From: Xanthomonas sp. DAR 34887
GTDB taxonomy: Bacteria > Pseudomonadota > Gammaproteobacteria > Xanthomonadales > Xanthomonadaceae
Length of the DNA: 64,000 nucleotides
Direction: 5' to 3'
Assembly (NCBI RefSeq): GCF_041245805.1
Contig: NZ_CP162490.1
Span: 2,395,001 to 2,459,000, forward strand
The translations under genes and the position numbers were made by a program. The stretch's first letter is position 1. Each line of letters begins with the position of its first letter. The notes under the pieces were generated by a model. It was given only the letters and a program-made list of their open reading frames with translations. It had not been told where the DNA came from and ran no database searches. Below are positions 7,583 through 16,295 of this stretch, one piece after another.

Positions 7583-10099
7583 ATGCCCGCTCCAGCCGAT
7601 CTCCAGCAGCGCGTCGCCGAGCTGCGCCAGCGCATCGAAGACGCCAACGACCGCTACTACGTGCACGACGATCCATCGATCACCGATGCCGAGTACGACG
7701 CGTTGATGCGCGAGCTGGAAGCGCTGGAAGCCGAGCACCCGCAGCTGGCGCGCGAGGACTCGCCGACCCGCACCGTTGGCGCGCGGCCGGACGGCGGCTT
7801 CCCGGAAGTGCGGCACGCGATCCCGATGCTGTCGCTGGCCAACGCCTTCGAGACGCCGGGCGTGGCCGAGGAGGCCGACGACCGCGAGCGCTTCGCCGAA
7901 GTCGCCGATTTCGAGCGGCGCATCGAGCGTGCGCTGGACTTGGCCGCGCCGGTGTTCTCGGTCGAGCCGAAACTGGACGGCCTGGCGATCAGCCTGCGCT
8001 ACGAGGACGGCGTGTTCGTGCAGGGCGCCACCCGCGGCGACGGCAGCACCGGCGAGGACGTCACCGCCAACCTGCGCCAGGTGCGCTCGGTGCCGCTGAA
8101 GCTGCGCGACCTGGGCACGCCGTTTCCGGCCGTGCTCGAGGTCCGCGGCGAGATCTACATGCCGCGTGCGGCCTTCGCCGAGTGGAACGCCAAGGCGCTG
8201 GAGCGCAACGAGAAACTGCTCGCCAATCCGCGCAACGGCGCCGCCGGTTCGCTGCGCCAGCTCGATCCGGCGGTCACCCGGCGGCGGCCGCTGGCGTTCT
8301 TCGCCTATTCGGTCGGCGAGGTGCGCGGGCTGGAACTGCCCGAGACCCATTCGCAGACCCTGGCGCTGCTGCGCCGCTATGGCTTCCCGGTGGCGCCCGA
8401 GGTCGCGACGGCGACCGGCTTCGACGGCCTGATCGCGTATTTCCGCCGCATCGGCGCCAGGCGCGACGCGCTGCCGTACGACATCGACGGCGTGGTCTAC
8501 AAACTCGACGACTACGACCAGCAGGCGGCGATGGGCTTCGTTTCGCGCGCGCCGCGCTGGGCGCTGGCGCACAAGTTCCCGGCGCAGGAGCAATCCACCG
8601 TGCTGCGCGCGATCGAAGTGCAGATCGGCCGTACCGGCGCGGTCACGCCGGTGGCGCGGCTGGAACCGGTGCAGGTCGCCGGCGTCACCGTCACCAACGC
8701 GACCCTGCACAACGCCGACCAGATCGCGCGGCTGGACGCGCGCGAAGGCGATACCGTCATCGTGCGCCGCGCCGGCGATGTGATTCCCGAAGTGGTGCGG
8801 GTCATCGAAGAACGCCGTCCCGCCGGCACGCAGCCGTGGACGATGCCGGCGACGTGTCCGGTGTGCGGCTCGGAGCTGGTCAAGGAAGAAGACGCGGTGG
8901 CCTGGCGCTGCAGCGGCGGGCTGGCCTGCGCAGCGCAGCGCAAGGAGGCCGTGCGCCATTTCGCCTCGCGCCGGGCCATGGACATCGAAGGCCTGGGCGA
9001 CCGCCAGGCCGATGCCCTGGTCGAATTCGGTTTCGTGCATTCGCTGGCCGATCTGTACGCGCTGAGCGTCGAAGACCTGGTGCGGATGAAGGCGGCGCTG
9101 GACGCGGCGACGGCCGCCGACCTGGTGCAGGCGGTGAACGACAGCAAGGGCGCGCTGACGCTCGACGCGCAGGCGCAGGCCTCGCTGGCGCGGGAAACCC
9201 CGGACTGGAAGCGCGCCGACTTCCTGCGCGCGCACCTGGCCGTGGATCTGGGCGGCAAGCTGGCGACGAAATGGGCGGAGAACCTGGTCGCCGGCATCGG
9301 CGCCAGCCGCCACACCACATTGCCGCGTTTCCTGTTCGCGCTGGGCATTCCGCACCTGGGCGAAACCACCGCCAAGGCGCTCGCGCACTGGCTGGGATCG
9401 CTGGACTTCGTGCGCAGCACGCCGGCGGTGCTGCTGCAGGCGCTGCCGGATATCGGCGGCGAGGTGGCGCGTTCGATCGCGACCTTCTTCGAACAACCCG
9501 GCAACGCGGCCGTGGTCGATGCGCTGGTCCAGGCCGGCATCCGCTTCGCCGACGAGAGTGCGCCGCCGGCGCAGCTGCGCGAGCGGCTCGACCTGGCGCA
9601 CCTGCTGACCACGTTGCCGGTGGACAAGCTCGGCGGCAAGAGCGCGCAACGGCTGGCCGCGACCTACGGCACGCTCGATGCGCTGCTGCGCGCCAACGAG
9701 AGCGGCTGGACCGGCGCCGGCTTGTCGGCGGCGGGCGCGGCCAATCTCGCCGCTTACCTGGCCGATGAAGCCAGGCTGCAGGCCTTGCGCCAGGCCGACG
9801 CGGCGATGCGGCGGCTGCTCGACGCGGCGCCGGCGCAGGCCGAGCGCCGCGCCGCGCCGCTGGACGGGCAGACCGTGGTGCTGACCGGCACCTTGCAGCA
9901 ACTCAGCCGCGACGCGGCCAAGGCGCGCCTGGAAGCGCTGGGTGCGAAGGTCGCCGGCAGCGTGTCGAAGAAGACCAGCTTCGTCGTCGCCGGCGCCGAG
10001 GCCGGTTCCAAACTGGACAAGGCGCAGGAACTGGGCGTTGCGGTATGGGACGAGGCGCAGTTGCTGGCCTTGCTCGGCGAGCAGGAGCAGCAGGGGTGA
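7583..10099 (+). CDS. ligA: NAD-dependent DNA ligase
   Basis: Seals nicks in replication and repair using NAD+. The adenylation domain has NAD-binding YYVHDDPSITDAEYDALM and the nucleotidyl motif EPKLDG with catalytic Lys130. An OB fold follows, then a zinc finger (Cys425, 428, 443, 449), HhH repeats, and a BRCT domain from about residue 760 (TVVLTGTLQQLSRDAAKARL). At 838 aa it is about 165 residues longer than E. coli LigA. The extra sequence is in two places: an insert in the HhH region (about 504-560) and about 100 residues (about 655-755) before BRCT that look like an additional HhH-type helical module. It may be cotranscribed with epmA, 40 bp downstream. Confidence 0.96.
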   Translation: MPAPADLQQRVAELRQRIEDANDRYYVHDDPSITDAEYDALMRELEALEAEHPQLAREDSPTRTVGARPDGGFPEVRHAIPMLSLANAFETPGVAEEADDRERFAEVADFERRIERALDLAAPVFSVEPKLDGLAISLRYEDGVFVQGATRGDGSTGEDVTANLRQVRSVPLKLRDLGTPFPAVLEVRGEIYMPRAAFAEWNAKALERNEKLLANPRNGAAGSLRQLDPAVTRRRPLAFFAYSVGEVRGLELPETHSQTLALLRRYGFPVAPEVATATGFDGLIAYFRRIGARRDALPYDIDGVVYKLDDYDQQAAMGFVSRAPRWALAHKFPAQEQSTVLRAIEVQIGRTGAVTPVARLEPVQVAGVTVTNATLHNADQIARLDAREGDTVIVRRAGDVIPEVVRVIEERRPAGTQPWTMPATCPVCGSELVKEEDAVAWRCSGGLACAAQRKEAVRHFASRRAMDIEGLGDRQADALVEFGFVHSLADLYALSVEDLVRMKAALDAATAADLVQAVNDSKGALTLDAQAQASLARETPDWKRADFLRAHLAVDLGGKLATKWAENLVAGIGASRHTTLPRFLFALGIPHLGETTAKALAHWLGSLDFVRSTPAVLLQALPDIGGEVARSIATFFEQPGNAAVVDALVQAGIRFADESAPPAQLRERLDLAHLLTTLPVDKLGGKSAQRLAATYGTLDALLRANESGWTGAGLSAAGAANLAAYLADEARLQALRQADAAMRRLLDAAPAQAERRAAPLDGQTVVLTGTLQQLSRDAAKARLEALGAKVAGSVSKKTSFVVAGAEAGSKLDKAQELGVAVWDEAQLLALLGEQEQQG

Positions 10100-10139
10100 G
10101 CGGCGCGCACGCGGCAGGCCGGACCTGCGGATCGCCGCG

Positions 10140-11099
10140 ATGAGCGACGCGGTGGACATCGCGGCGCTGCGCCTGCGCGCCGCGCTCAACGCGCGCATCC
10201 GCGCCTTCTTCGCCGCGCGCGACGTGCTCGAGGTGGAGACGCCGATGCTGTCGGCGGCCGGCAACACCGAACCCAACATCGACAGTTTCCAGACCCGCTT
10301 CAGCGGCCATGTCGATGCCGGCCCGGCGCTGCGCTGGCTGCGCACCTCGCCGGAATATCCGCTGAAACGCCTGCTGGCCGCCGGCGTCGGCGATTGCTAC
10401 GAACTCGGCCGGGTGTTCCGCAACGGCGAGGCAGGCGGCCGCCACAATCCCGAGTTCACCATGCTCGAGTGGTACCGGGTCGGCTGGAACCACCTGCAAC
10501 TGGTGGACGAGACCGTGGCGCTGGTGCGCGAGGCGCTGGCGCTGGTGGCGCGCACGGCGACGCTGCAGGTCGTCACCTACCGGCAACTGTTCCTGGATAC
10601 GCTGGGCATCGATCCATTGCTGGCACCGCTGGACGCGTTGCAGCAGCCATTGCGCGATGTCCATCTCGACGCTGCAGGGCTGACCCGCGACGACTGGCTC
10701 GACCTGCTGATGACCCATCGCCTGCAACCGGCATTCCCGGCCGACCGCATCACCGTGGTCCACGACTGGCCAGCCACGCAGTGCGCGTTGGCGCGCATCC
10801 GCGACGAACAGCCGCCGGTCGCCGAGCGCTTCGAGCTGTACCTGGGTGGCTACGAGCTGGCCAACGGCTACCACGAGCTCAACGATGCGGCCGAGCAGCG
10901 GCGCCGCTTCCTGCGCGATCACGCGCTGCGCCGCGAGCGCGGCGCGCAATTGCCGCCGCTGGACGAGCGCTTGCTGCAGGCCTTGCCGGCGCTGCCCGAT
11001 TGCGCCGGCGTCGCGGTCGGCGTGGATCGCCTGCTGATGGCGATGCGCGGCACCGCATCGATCGGCGACGTGCTCGCCTACGATTTCGCGCGAGCCTGA
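10140..11099 (+). CDS. epmA: EF-P lysine lysyltransferase EpmA (GenX/PoxA)
   Basis: Paralogue of class II lysyl-tRNA synthetase that attaches beta-lysine to elongation factor P. Class II motifs are visible: VLEVETPMLSAAGNTEPNID (motif 1 region), RTSPEYPLKRLLAAG, CYELGRVFRNGEAGGRHNPE FTMLEW (motif 2), and GVAVGVDRLLMA (motif 3). At 319 aa it lacks the N-terminal anticodon-binding domain of true LysRS, as expected for EpmA. The ATG at 10140 follows ligA after 40 nt. Confidence 0.93.
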   Translation: MSDAVDIAALRLRAALNARIRAFFAARDVLEVETPMLSAAGNTEPNIDSFQTRFSGHVDAGPALRWLRTSPEYPLKRLLAAGVGDCYELGRVFRNGEAGGRHNPEFTMLEWYRVGWNHLQLVDETVALVREALALVARTATLQVVTYRQLFLDTLGIDPLLAPLDALQQPLRDVHLDAAGLTRDDWLDLLMTHRLQPAFPADRITVVHDWPATQCALARIRDEQPPVAERFELYLGGYELANGYHELNDAAEQRRRFLRDHALRRERGAQLPPLDERLLQALPALPDCAGVAVGVDRLLMAMRGTASIGDVLAYDFARA

Positions 11100-11238
11100 A
11101 CGGCGCTGCGTTCATGTTGCGTCTTCTTGCTTTGTCGACACCGATGATGGTTTGATCCAGCCCAGCATGCGGTCGATGCGTGGTGTCGATGGAGTGGTCT
11201 TCGTTGTTCAGGTTCTACGCATAGGGGCAGAGCCAAGC

Positions 11239-11946
11239 ATGAAGTGGTCGTACGGGCTCGGTGGCTGGTGTTGGCTGGGATTGGCGGTATCCGCATGTCC
11301 GGCGAAGGCGTTTGCGCAGGCGCCGGACGGCTACGACGCCGCGGTGGTGCGCTGCGAATCGCGCGACATGAGCTGGGTGCATTGCCCGATGCCGGTCGAT
11401 CAGGGCGTCGAACTGGTCCGGCAACTGTCCGACAACGACTGCATTCGCGGCAGCGAATGGGGGTCGGACGCCACCGGGGTGTGGGTGACGCTGGGCTGCC
11501 GCGCCGAATTCCGTTCCAATCCGCCGCAACCCACGCGCAGCGCGATGCGCCGCGTATTGCGCTGCGAATCCGACGGCCGGGTCGAGAGCTGCCCGGTCAT
11601 GCTGCGCGGCGCGCCGGTGCGGCTGATGCGCCAGCTGTCCTCGGTGCCGTGCCGCGAGGAGCGCAGCTGGGGCGTGCGCCGCAACGAGATCTGGGTGTCG
11701 CGCGGCTGCCGCGGCGAGTTCGAGATCGGCGCCAGCGACGGCTCCGGCTTTCCGGTCGGCGCGCGGCCGGTGCTGTGCGAATCCAAGGGCCGAACGCGGC
11801 GCCGCTGCGGGGTCAGCATCCACGGCAGCGTGCAACTGCGCAAGCAGCTGTCCGGCACCGCCTGCGTGCAGGACGAGAGCTGGGGCTGGGACCGCGACGG
11901 CATCTGGGTGGACAAGGGTTGCCGCGCGGAATTCAGCGTCAACTGA
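11239..11946 (+). CDS. secreted DUF3011 triple-repeat protein
   Basis: A signal peptide (MKWSYGLGGWCWLGLAVSAC, cleavage probably after KAFA) is followed by three repeats of about 65 residues. Each has the pattern CES...C...(L/V)..QLS...C....WG....(I/V)WV..GCR.EF, with conserved cysteines that could form disulfides in an oxidising compartment. This matches the DUF3011 family as I know it; no biochemical role is established to my knowledge. The ATG at 11239 is chosen because the signal peptide starts there. It is 235 aa. The 139-bp gap to epmA suggests its own promoter. Confidence 0.75.
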   Translation: MKWSYGLGGWCWLGLAVSACPAKAFAQAPDGYDAAVVRCESRDMSWVHCPMPVDQGVELVRQLSDNDCIRGSEWGSDATGVWVTLGCRAEFRSNPPQPTRSAMRRVLRCESDGRVESCPVMLRGAPVRLMRQLSSVPCREERSWGVRRNEIWVSRGCRGEFEIGASDGSGFPVGARPVLCESKGRTRRRCGVSIHGSVQLRKQLSGTACVQDESWGWDRDGIWVDKGCRAEFSVN

Positions 11947-12018
11947 GCGCCGCCAGCAGGCCAGGCGTACGCCGCCATCGCCTTTGCGACCCGCTTTTCC
12001 ACAGCCGTATGGCTGGTC

Positions 12019-12108
12019 ATCCCCACTCCCCAATCCCCACTCCCCAATCCCCAATCCCCACTCCCCACTCCCCAATCCCCAATCCCCAATCCCCAATCCC
12101 CAATCCCC
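12019..12108. repeat. 7-bp tandem array before mtnA
   Basis: Twelve complete heptamers plus six bases of a thirteenth run without interruption from 12019 to 12108. Units are ATCCCCA or CTCCCCA in the order A C A C A A C C A A A A, then a partial ATCCCC. This is the same heptamer found singly or in short runs at 6 kb, 7.5 kb, 37 kb and 43.3 kb, but only here is it expanded. It stops 17 bp before the mtnA start codon. Copy-number variation by slipped-strand mispairing is likely. Confidence 0.9.
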
Positions 12109-12113
12109 GCCGT

Positions 12114-12119
12114 TAAAAT
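12114..12119 (+). promoter_or_regulatory. possible -10 box for mtnA (leaderless)
   Basis: TAAAAT, preceded by GT, matches the -10 consensus at 5 of 6 positions and ends 6 bp before the mtnA ATG at 12126. Transcription would begin at or near the A of the ATG, which would make the mRNA leaderless. No Shine-Dalgarno sequence is visible before the ATG, which fits. The -35 region would then fall inside the heptamer array. This is inference from position only. Confidence 0.4.
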
Positions 12120-12125
12120 AGCCGG

Positions 12126-13190
12126 ATGAACCCCGACCTCGATATCGATTACGCCCGCTACGACCATATCCGTCCGATCCTGTGGACTGGCGATGCGCTG
12201 GAGCTGCTGGACCAGCGCAAGCTGCCGTTCGTGGTCGAACACGTGCAGTGCACCGACAGCGACCAAGTCGCCGACGCGATCCACACCCTGGCGGTGCGCG
12301 GCGCGCCGGCGATCGGCATCGCTGCCAGCTGGGGCGTGGTGCTGGCCGCGCGCGATGTGCAGGCCGACGACGGCGCGCAGGCGCTGGCCAAGCTGGAACC
12401 GGCGCTGCAGCGGCTCAATGCGGCGCGGCCGACCGCGGTGAACCTGGCCTGGGCGCTGATGCGCATGCGCAAGGCGCTGGCCGCGGCCGGCGCCGACTGG
12501 CGCGAGGCGATCGCGCACGAGGCGCAGGACATCGCCGAAGAAGACCTGGCCGCCAACCGCCACATGGGCGCGCTCGGCGCAGGCCTGATCGCGCCCGGCA
12601 GCGGCGTGCTGACCCACTGCAATACCGGATCGCTGGCCACCGCCGGCTTCGGCACCGCGTTGGGCGTGATCCGCGCCGGCATGGCCCAGGGCCGCATCGG
12701 CAAGGTGTTCGCCGGCGAGACCCGGCCGTGGCTGCAGGGCGCGCGGCTGACCGTGTGGGAACTGCAGCAGGACGGCATCGACGCGACCCTGATCGCCGAT
12801 TCGGCGGCGGCGCACCTGATGAAGACCGGGGCGGTGCAGTGGGTGATCGTCGGCGCCGACCGCATCTGCGCCAATGGCGACACCGCCAACAAGATCGGCA
12901 CCTACCAGCTGGCCATCGCCGCCCGCCACCATGGCGTCAAGTTCATGGTGGTGGCGCCGTGGTCCACCGTGGACATGGACACCGCCGACGGCGCGCAGAT
13001 CGAGATCGAACAGCGCGACCCGGGCGAGCTGTTCGGGGTGGGCGGGGTGCGCACCGTGGCCGAGGGCATCGCCGCCTGGAACCCGGTGTTCGACGTGACC
13101 CCGGCCACGCTGATCGACGCCATCGTCACCGAGCGCGGGGTGATCGAGCGGCCGGATCCCGAGCGCATGCGCGCCGCGTTCGGCAGCTGA
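12126..13190 (+). CDS. mtnA: methylthioribose-1-phosphate isomerase
   Basis: Converts 5-methylthioribose-1-phosphate to methylthioribulose-1-phosphate in the methionine salvage pathway. The 354-aa protein has VRGAPAIGIAASWG, THCNTGSLATAGFGTALGV with catalytic Cys165, VFAGETRPWLQG, and IVGADRICANGDTANKIGTY with catalytic Asp245. Length and motif order fit the eIF-2B-alpha-like MtnA family. It precedes gyrA, a neighbourhood I know from other xanthomonads; the 208-bp gap suggests separate transcription. No other mtn gene is in the window. Confidence 0.95.
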   Translation: MNPDLDIDYARYDHIRPILWTGDALELLDQRKLPFVVEHVQCTDSDQVADAIHTLAVRGAPAIGIAASWGVVLAARDVQADDGAQALAKLEPALQRLNAARPTAVNLAWALMRMRKALAAAGADWREAIAHEAQDIAEEDLAANRHMGALGAGLIAPGSGVLTHCNTGSLATAGFGTALGVIRAGMAQGRIGKVFAGETRPWLQGARLTVWELQQDGIDATLIADSAAAHLMKTGAVQWVIVGADRICANGDTANKIGTYQLAIAARHHGVKFMVVAPWSTVDMDTADGAQIEIEQRDPGELFGVGGVRTVAEGIAAWNPVFDVTPATLIDAIVTERGVIERPDPERMRAAFGS

Positions 13191-13285
13191 GCCGAGGCGA
13201 CCGCGGCGGACCCGCACGGTCCGGCAAATCCACGCAAGTGCTTGTTCGGGCCGGCAAAAACCAGGCATTCGCGCGCCTGTCATGG

Positions 13286-13291
13286 TAGAAT
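13286..13291 (+). promoter_or_regulatory. possible -10 box for gyrA
   Basis: TAGAAT within CATGGTAGAATCGG, 107 bp before the gyrA start, matches the -10 consensus at 5 of 6 positions. No good -35 hexamer lies at 17 bp spacing. The leader after it is GC-rich with palindromic pieces (GGTTCGATCGACC). Tentative. Confidence 0.35.
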
Positions 13292-13398
13292 CGGTCGGTT
13301 CGATCGACCGCTGCGCGCCGTAGATTTTCGGTGCCGGCAGGCCTGCTTGCCGCGGGCCGGCGTCCTGGTCGATTAGCCACCAGACTTACGGAACCCGA

Positions 13399-16239
13399 AT
13401 GGCAGAATCCGCCAAGGAAATCATCCAGGTCAACCTGGAAGACGAGATGCGCAAGAGCTACCTCGATTACGCGATGAGCGTGATCGTGGGGCGTGCCCTC
13501 CCGGATGCGCGCGACGGCCTCAAGCCGGTGCATCGCCGCGTGTTGTTCGCGATGAACGAGCTGGGCGCGCACAGCAACAAGCCCTACTACAAGTCGGCGC
13601 GTATCGTCGGCGACGTCATCGGCAAGTACCACCCGCACGGCGACCAGTCGGTGTACGACACGCTGGTGCGCATGGCGCAGCCGTTCTCGCTGCGCTACCT
13701 GATGGTGGACGGGCAGGGCAACTTCGGCTCGGTCGACGGCGACTCCGCGGCGGCGATGCGCTACACCGAGGCGCGCATGTCGCGCCTCGCCCACGAAATG
13801 ATGGCCGACATCGACAAGGAAACCGTCGATTTCCAGCCCAACTACGACGAGAAGGAACTGGAGCCGACGGTCATGCCGACCCGGTTCCCGAGCCTGCTGG
13901 TCAACGGTTCGGCCGGCATCGCGGTGGGCATGGCGACCAACATTCCGCCGCACAACCTGACCGAATCGATCAATGCCTGCCTGGCGCTGATCGACAATCC
14001 GCAGATCGACGTCGACGGGCTGATGGAATACATCCCCGGTCCGGATTTCCCCACCGCCGGCATCGTCAACGGCACCAGCGGCATCGTCGCCGGCTACCGC
14101 ACCGGCCGCGGCCGCGTGCGCATGCGCGCCAAGGCCGAGATCGAGATCCAGGACAACGGCCGCGAGGCGATCGTGGTCAACGAGATCCCGTACCAGGTCA
14201 ACAAGGCGCGGCTGATCGAGAAGATCGCCGAGCTGGTCAAGGAAAAGAAGCTGGAAGGCATCAGCGAACTGCGCGACGAGTCCGACAAGGACGGCATGCG
14301 CATCTACATCGAGATCAAGCGCGGCGAAGCCGCCGATGTGGTGCTGAACAATCTGTACCAGCAGACCCAGATGGAGTCGGTGTTCGGCATCAACATGGTG
14401 GCGCTGGTCGATGGCCGCCCGCAGCTGCTGAACCTCAAGCAGATGCTGGAGGCGTTCGTCCGCCACCGCCGCGAAGTCGTCACCCGCCGCACCATCTTCG
14501 AACTGCGCAAGGCGCGCGCGCGCGCACACATCCTCGAAGGCCTGACCGTCGCGCTCGCCAACATCGACGAGATGATCGAGCTGATCAAGACCTCGGCCAA
14601 CCCGACCGAGGCGCGCGAGCGGATGCTGGCCAAGACCTGGCAGCCGGGTCTGGTCGGCGCGCTGCTCGGCGCGGCCGGAGCCGAAGCCTCGCGGCCGGAA
14701 GACCTGCCGATCGGCGCCGGCCTGGTCGCCGGCGGCTATCAGCTGACCGAAGTGCAGGCCACCCAGATCCTGGAAATGCGCCTGCACCGCCTGACCGGGC
14801 TGGAGCAGGAGCGCCTGACCGAGGAATACAAGCAACTGCTGGAGGCGATCGCCGGGCTGATCCGGATCCTGGAAAACCCCGACGTGCTGCTGCAGGTGAT
14901 CCGCGAGGAGCTGATCAGCATCCGCGAGGAATACGGCGATGCGCGCCGCACCGAGATCCGCCACAGCGAGGAAGATCTTGACATCCTCGACCTGATCGCG
15001 CCGGAAGACGTGGTGGTGACGCTGTCGCACGCCGGTTACGCCAAGCGCCAGCCGGTCAGCGCCTACCGTGCGCAGCGCCGCGGCGGCCGCGGCCGCAGCG
15101 CGGCGGCGACCAAGGAAGAGGATTTCATCGACCAGTTGTGGCTGGTCAACACCCACGACACGCTGCTGACCTTCACCAGCAGCGGCAAGGTGTTCTGGTT
15201 GCCGGTGTACCAGCTGCCGGAGGCCGGCCCGAACGCGCGCGGCCGCCCGATCATCAACTGGATTCCGCTGGAGAACGGCGAGCGCGTGCAGGCGGTGCTG
15301 CCGGTGCGCGAATACGCCGACGGCCGCTACGTGTTCTTCGCCACCCGCAACGGCATGGTCAAGAAGACCCCGCTGAGCGAGTTCGCGTTCCAGTTGCGCC
15401 GCGGCAAGGTCGCGATCAACCTCGACGAAGGCGACGCCCTGGTCGGCGTGGCGCTGACCGATGGCGAGCGCGACGTGCTGCTGTTCGCCTCCAACGGCAA
15501 GACCGTGCGCTTCTCCGAACGGCCCAAGGACGACGAGGCCGAGGACGGCGCCCTCGACGAAGGCACGGGCGAGGACAACGGCGACGATGAGGTCGCGCTG
15601 GCCGAAGCCGTCGAGGACGGCGACGACGCGCGCAGCCCGCGCCGCAAGAGCCGCGGCGGGGTCAAGCCGACCGGCCGCAGCAGCCGCGGCGTGCGCGGCA
15701 TCCGCCTGGCCAAGAGCGAATACGTGGTCAGCCTGATCGTGGCCGAGCCGGCCCTGGGCCAGGACGAGGATGCCGAAGACATCGAGACCGCACCGGAGAC
15801 GGAGGCCGACGTCGATGCCGAGGCCGTGGTGCGCAACGGCGACGAGCCCGATGCCTACATCCTCACCGCCACCGAGAACGGTTACGGCAAGCGCACGCCG
15901 CTGGCCGAATACCCGCGCAAGGGACGCGGCACGCAGGGCGTGATCGGCATCCAGACCAGCGAGCGCAACGGCAAGCTGGTCGGCGCGGTGCTGCTGAGCA
16001 CCAAGGACGAGGTGTTGCTGATCTCCGATGGTGGCACCCTGGTGCGCACCCGCGCCTCGGAGATCTCCCGCGTCGGCCGCAACACCCAGGGCGTGACTCT
16101 GATCCGCCTGTCCAAGGGCGAGAAGCTGCAGGCGGTGGAGCGGCTGGACGGTTCGCTGGTCGAAGAAGAGCCGGTCGAGCCGATCGTGGGCGAGGACGGC
16201 ACGGTCGAGGTCGCCAGCGAGCTGCCGCCGGAAAGCTGA
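13399..16239 (+). CDS. gyrA: DNA gyrase subunit A with two acidic CTD insertions
   Basis: Breaks and rejoins DNA in the gyrase A2B2 complex to introduce negative supercoils. The breakage-reunion domain has VHRRVLFAMNELG, the quinolone-pocket segment KYHPHGDQSVYDTLVRMAQP and catalytic Tyr122 (AAAMRYTE). Numbering equals E. coli here, and position 83 is Gln followed by Ser84, where E. coli has Ser83-Ala84; Asp87 is kept. The C-terminal wrapping domain starts near 530 with a GyrA box QRRGGRG (559-565). Two Asp/Glu-rich insertions interrupt it: residues about 708-764 (DNA 15520-15690) and about 782-819 (15742-15855). They make the protein 946 aa against about 875 in E. coli. SD-like ACGGAACCCGA precedes the ATG. 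Confidence 0.97.
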   Translation: MAESAKEIIQVNLEDEMRKSYLDYAMSVIVGRALPDARDGLKPVHRRVLFAMNELGAHSNKPYYKSARIVGDVIGKYHPHGDQSVYDTLVRMAQPFSLRYLMVDGQGNFGSVDGDSAAAMRYTEARMSRLAHEMMADIDKETVDFQPNYDEKELEPTVMPTRFPSLLVNGSAGIAVGMATNIPPHNLTESINACLALIDNPQIDVDGLMEYIPGPDFPTAGIVNGTSGIVAGYRTGRGRVRMRAKAEIEIQDNGREAIVVNEIPYQVNKARLIEKIAELVKEKKLEGISELRDESDKDGMRIYIEIKRGEAADVVLNNLYQQTQMESVFGINMVALVDGRPQLLNLKQMLEAFVRHRREVVTRRTIFELRKARARAHILEGLTVALANIDEMIELIKTSANPTEARERMLAKTWQPGLVGALLGAAGAEASRPEDLPIGAGLVAGGYQLTEVQATQILEMRLHRLTGLEQERLTEEYKQLLEAIAGLIRILENPDVLLQVIREELISIREEYGDARRTEIRHSEEDLDILDLIAPEDVVVTLSHAGYAKRQPVSAYRAQRRGGRGRSAAATKEEDFIDQLWLVNTHDTLLTFTSSGKVFWLPVYQLPEAGPNARGRPIINWIPLENGERVQAVLPVREYADGRYVFFATRNGMVKKTPLSEFAFQLRRGKVAINLDEGDALVGVALTDGERDVLLFASNGKTVRFSERPKDDEAEDGALDEGTGEDNGDDEVALAEAVEDGDDARSPRRKSRGGVKPTGRSSRGVRGIRLAKSEYVVSLIVAEPALGQDEDAEDIETAPETEADVDAEAVVRNGDEPDAYILTATENGYGKRTPLAEYPRKGRGTQGVIGIQTSERNGKLVGAVLLSTKDEVLLISDGGTLVRTRASEISRVGRNTQGVTLIRLSKGEKLQAVERLDGSLVEEEPVEPIVGEDGTVEVASELPPES

Positions 16240-16259
16240 TCGCGCCAGCGAGCGGCATA

Positions 16260-16295
16260 CGACGACGCCGGCACAATGCCGGCGTCGTCGTTTCT
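16260..16295 (+). terminator. terminator after gyrA
   Basis: Perfect 14-bp stem CGACGACGCCGGCA (16260-16273) / TGCCGGCGTCGTCG (16277-16290), loop CAA, followed by TTTCT. It lies 20 bp after the gyrA stop. Confidence 0.85.

Noticed and set aside
12019..12108. Regularly repeated units that could suggest a CRISPR array
   Set aside because: The unit is 7 bp with no spacers and there are no cas genes; it is a simple tandem repeat.
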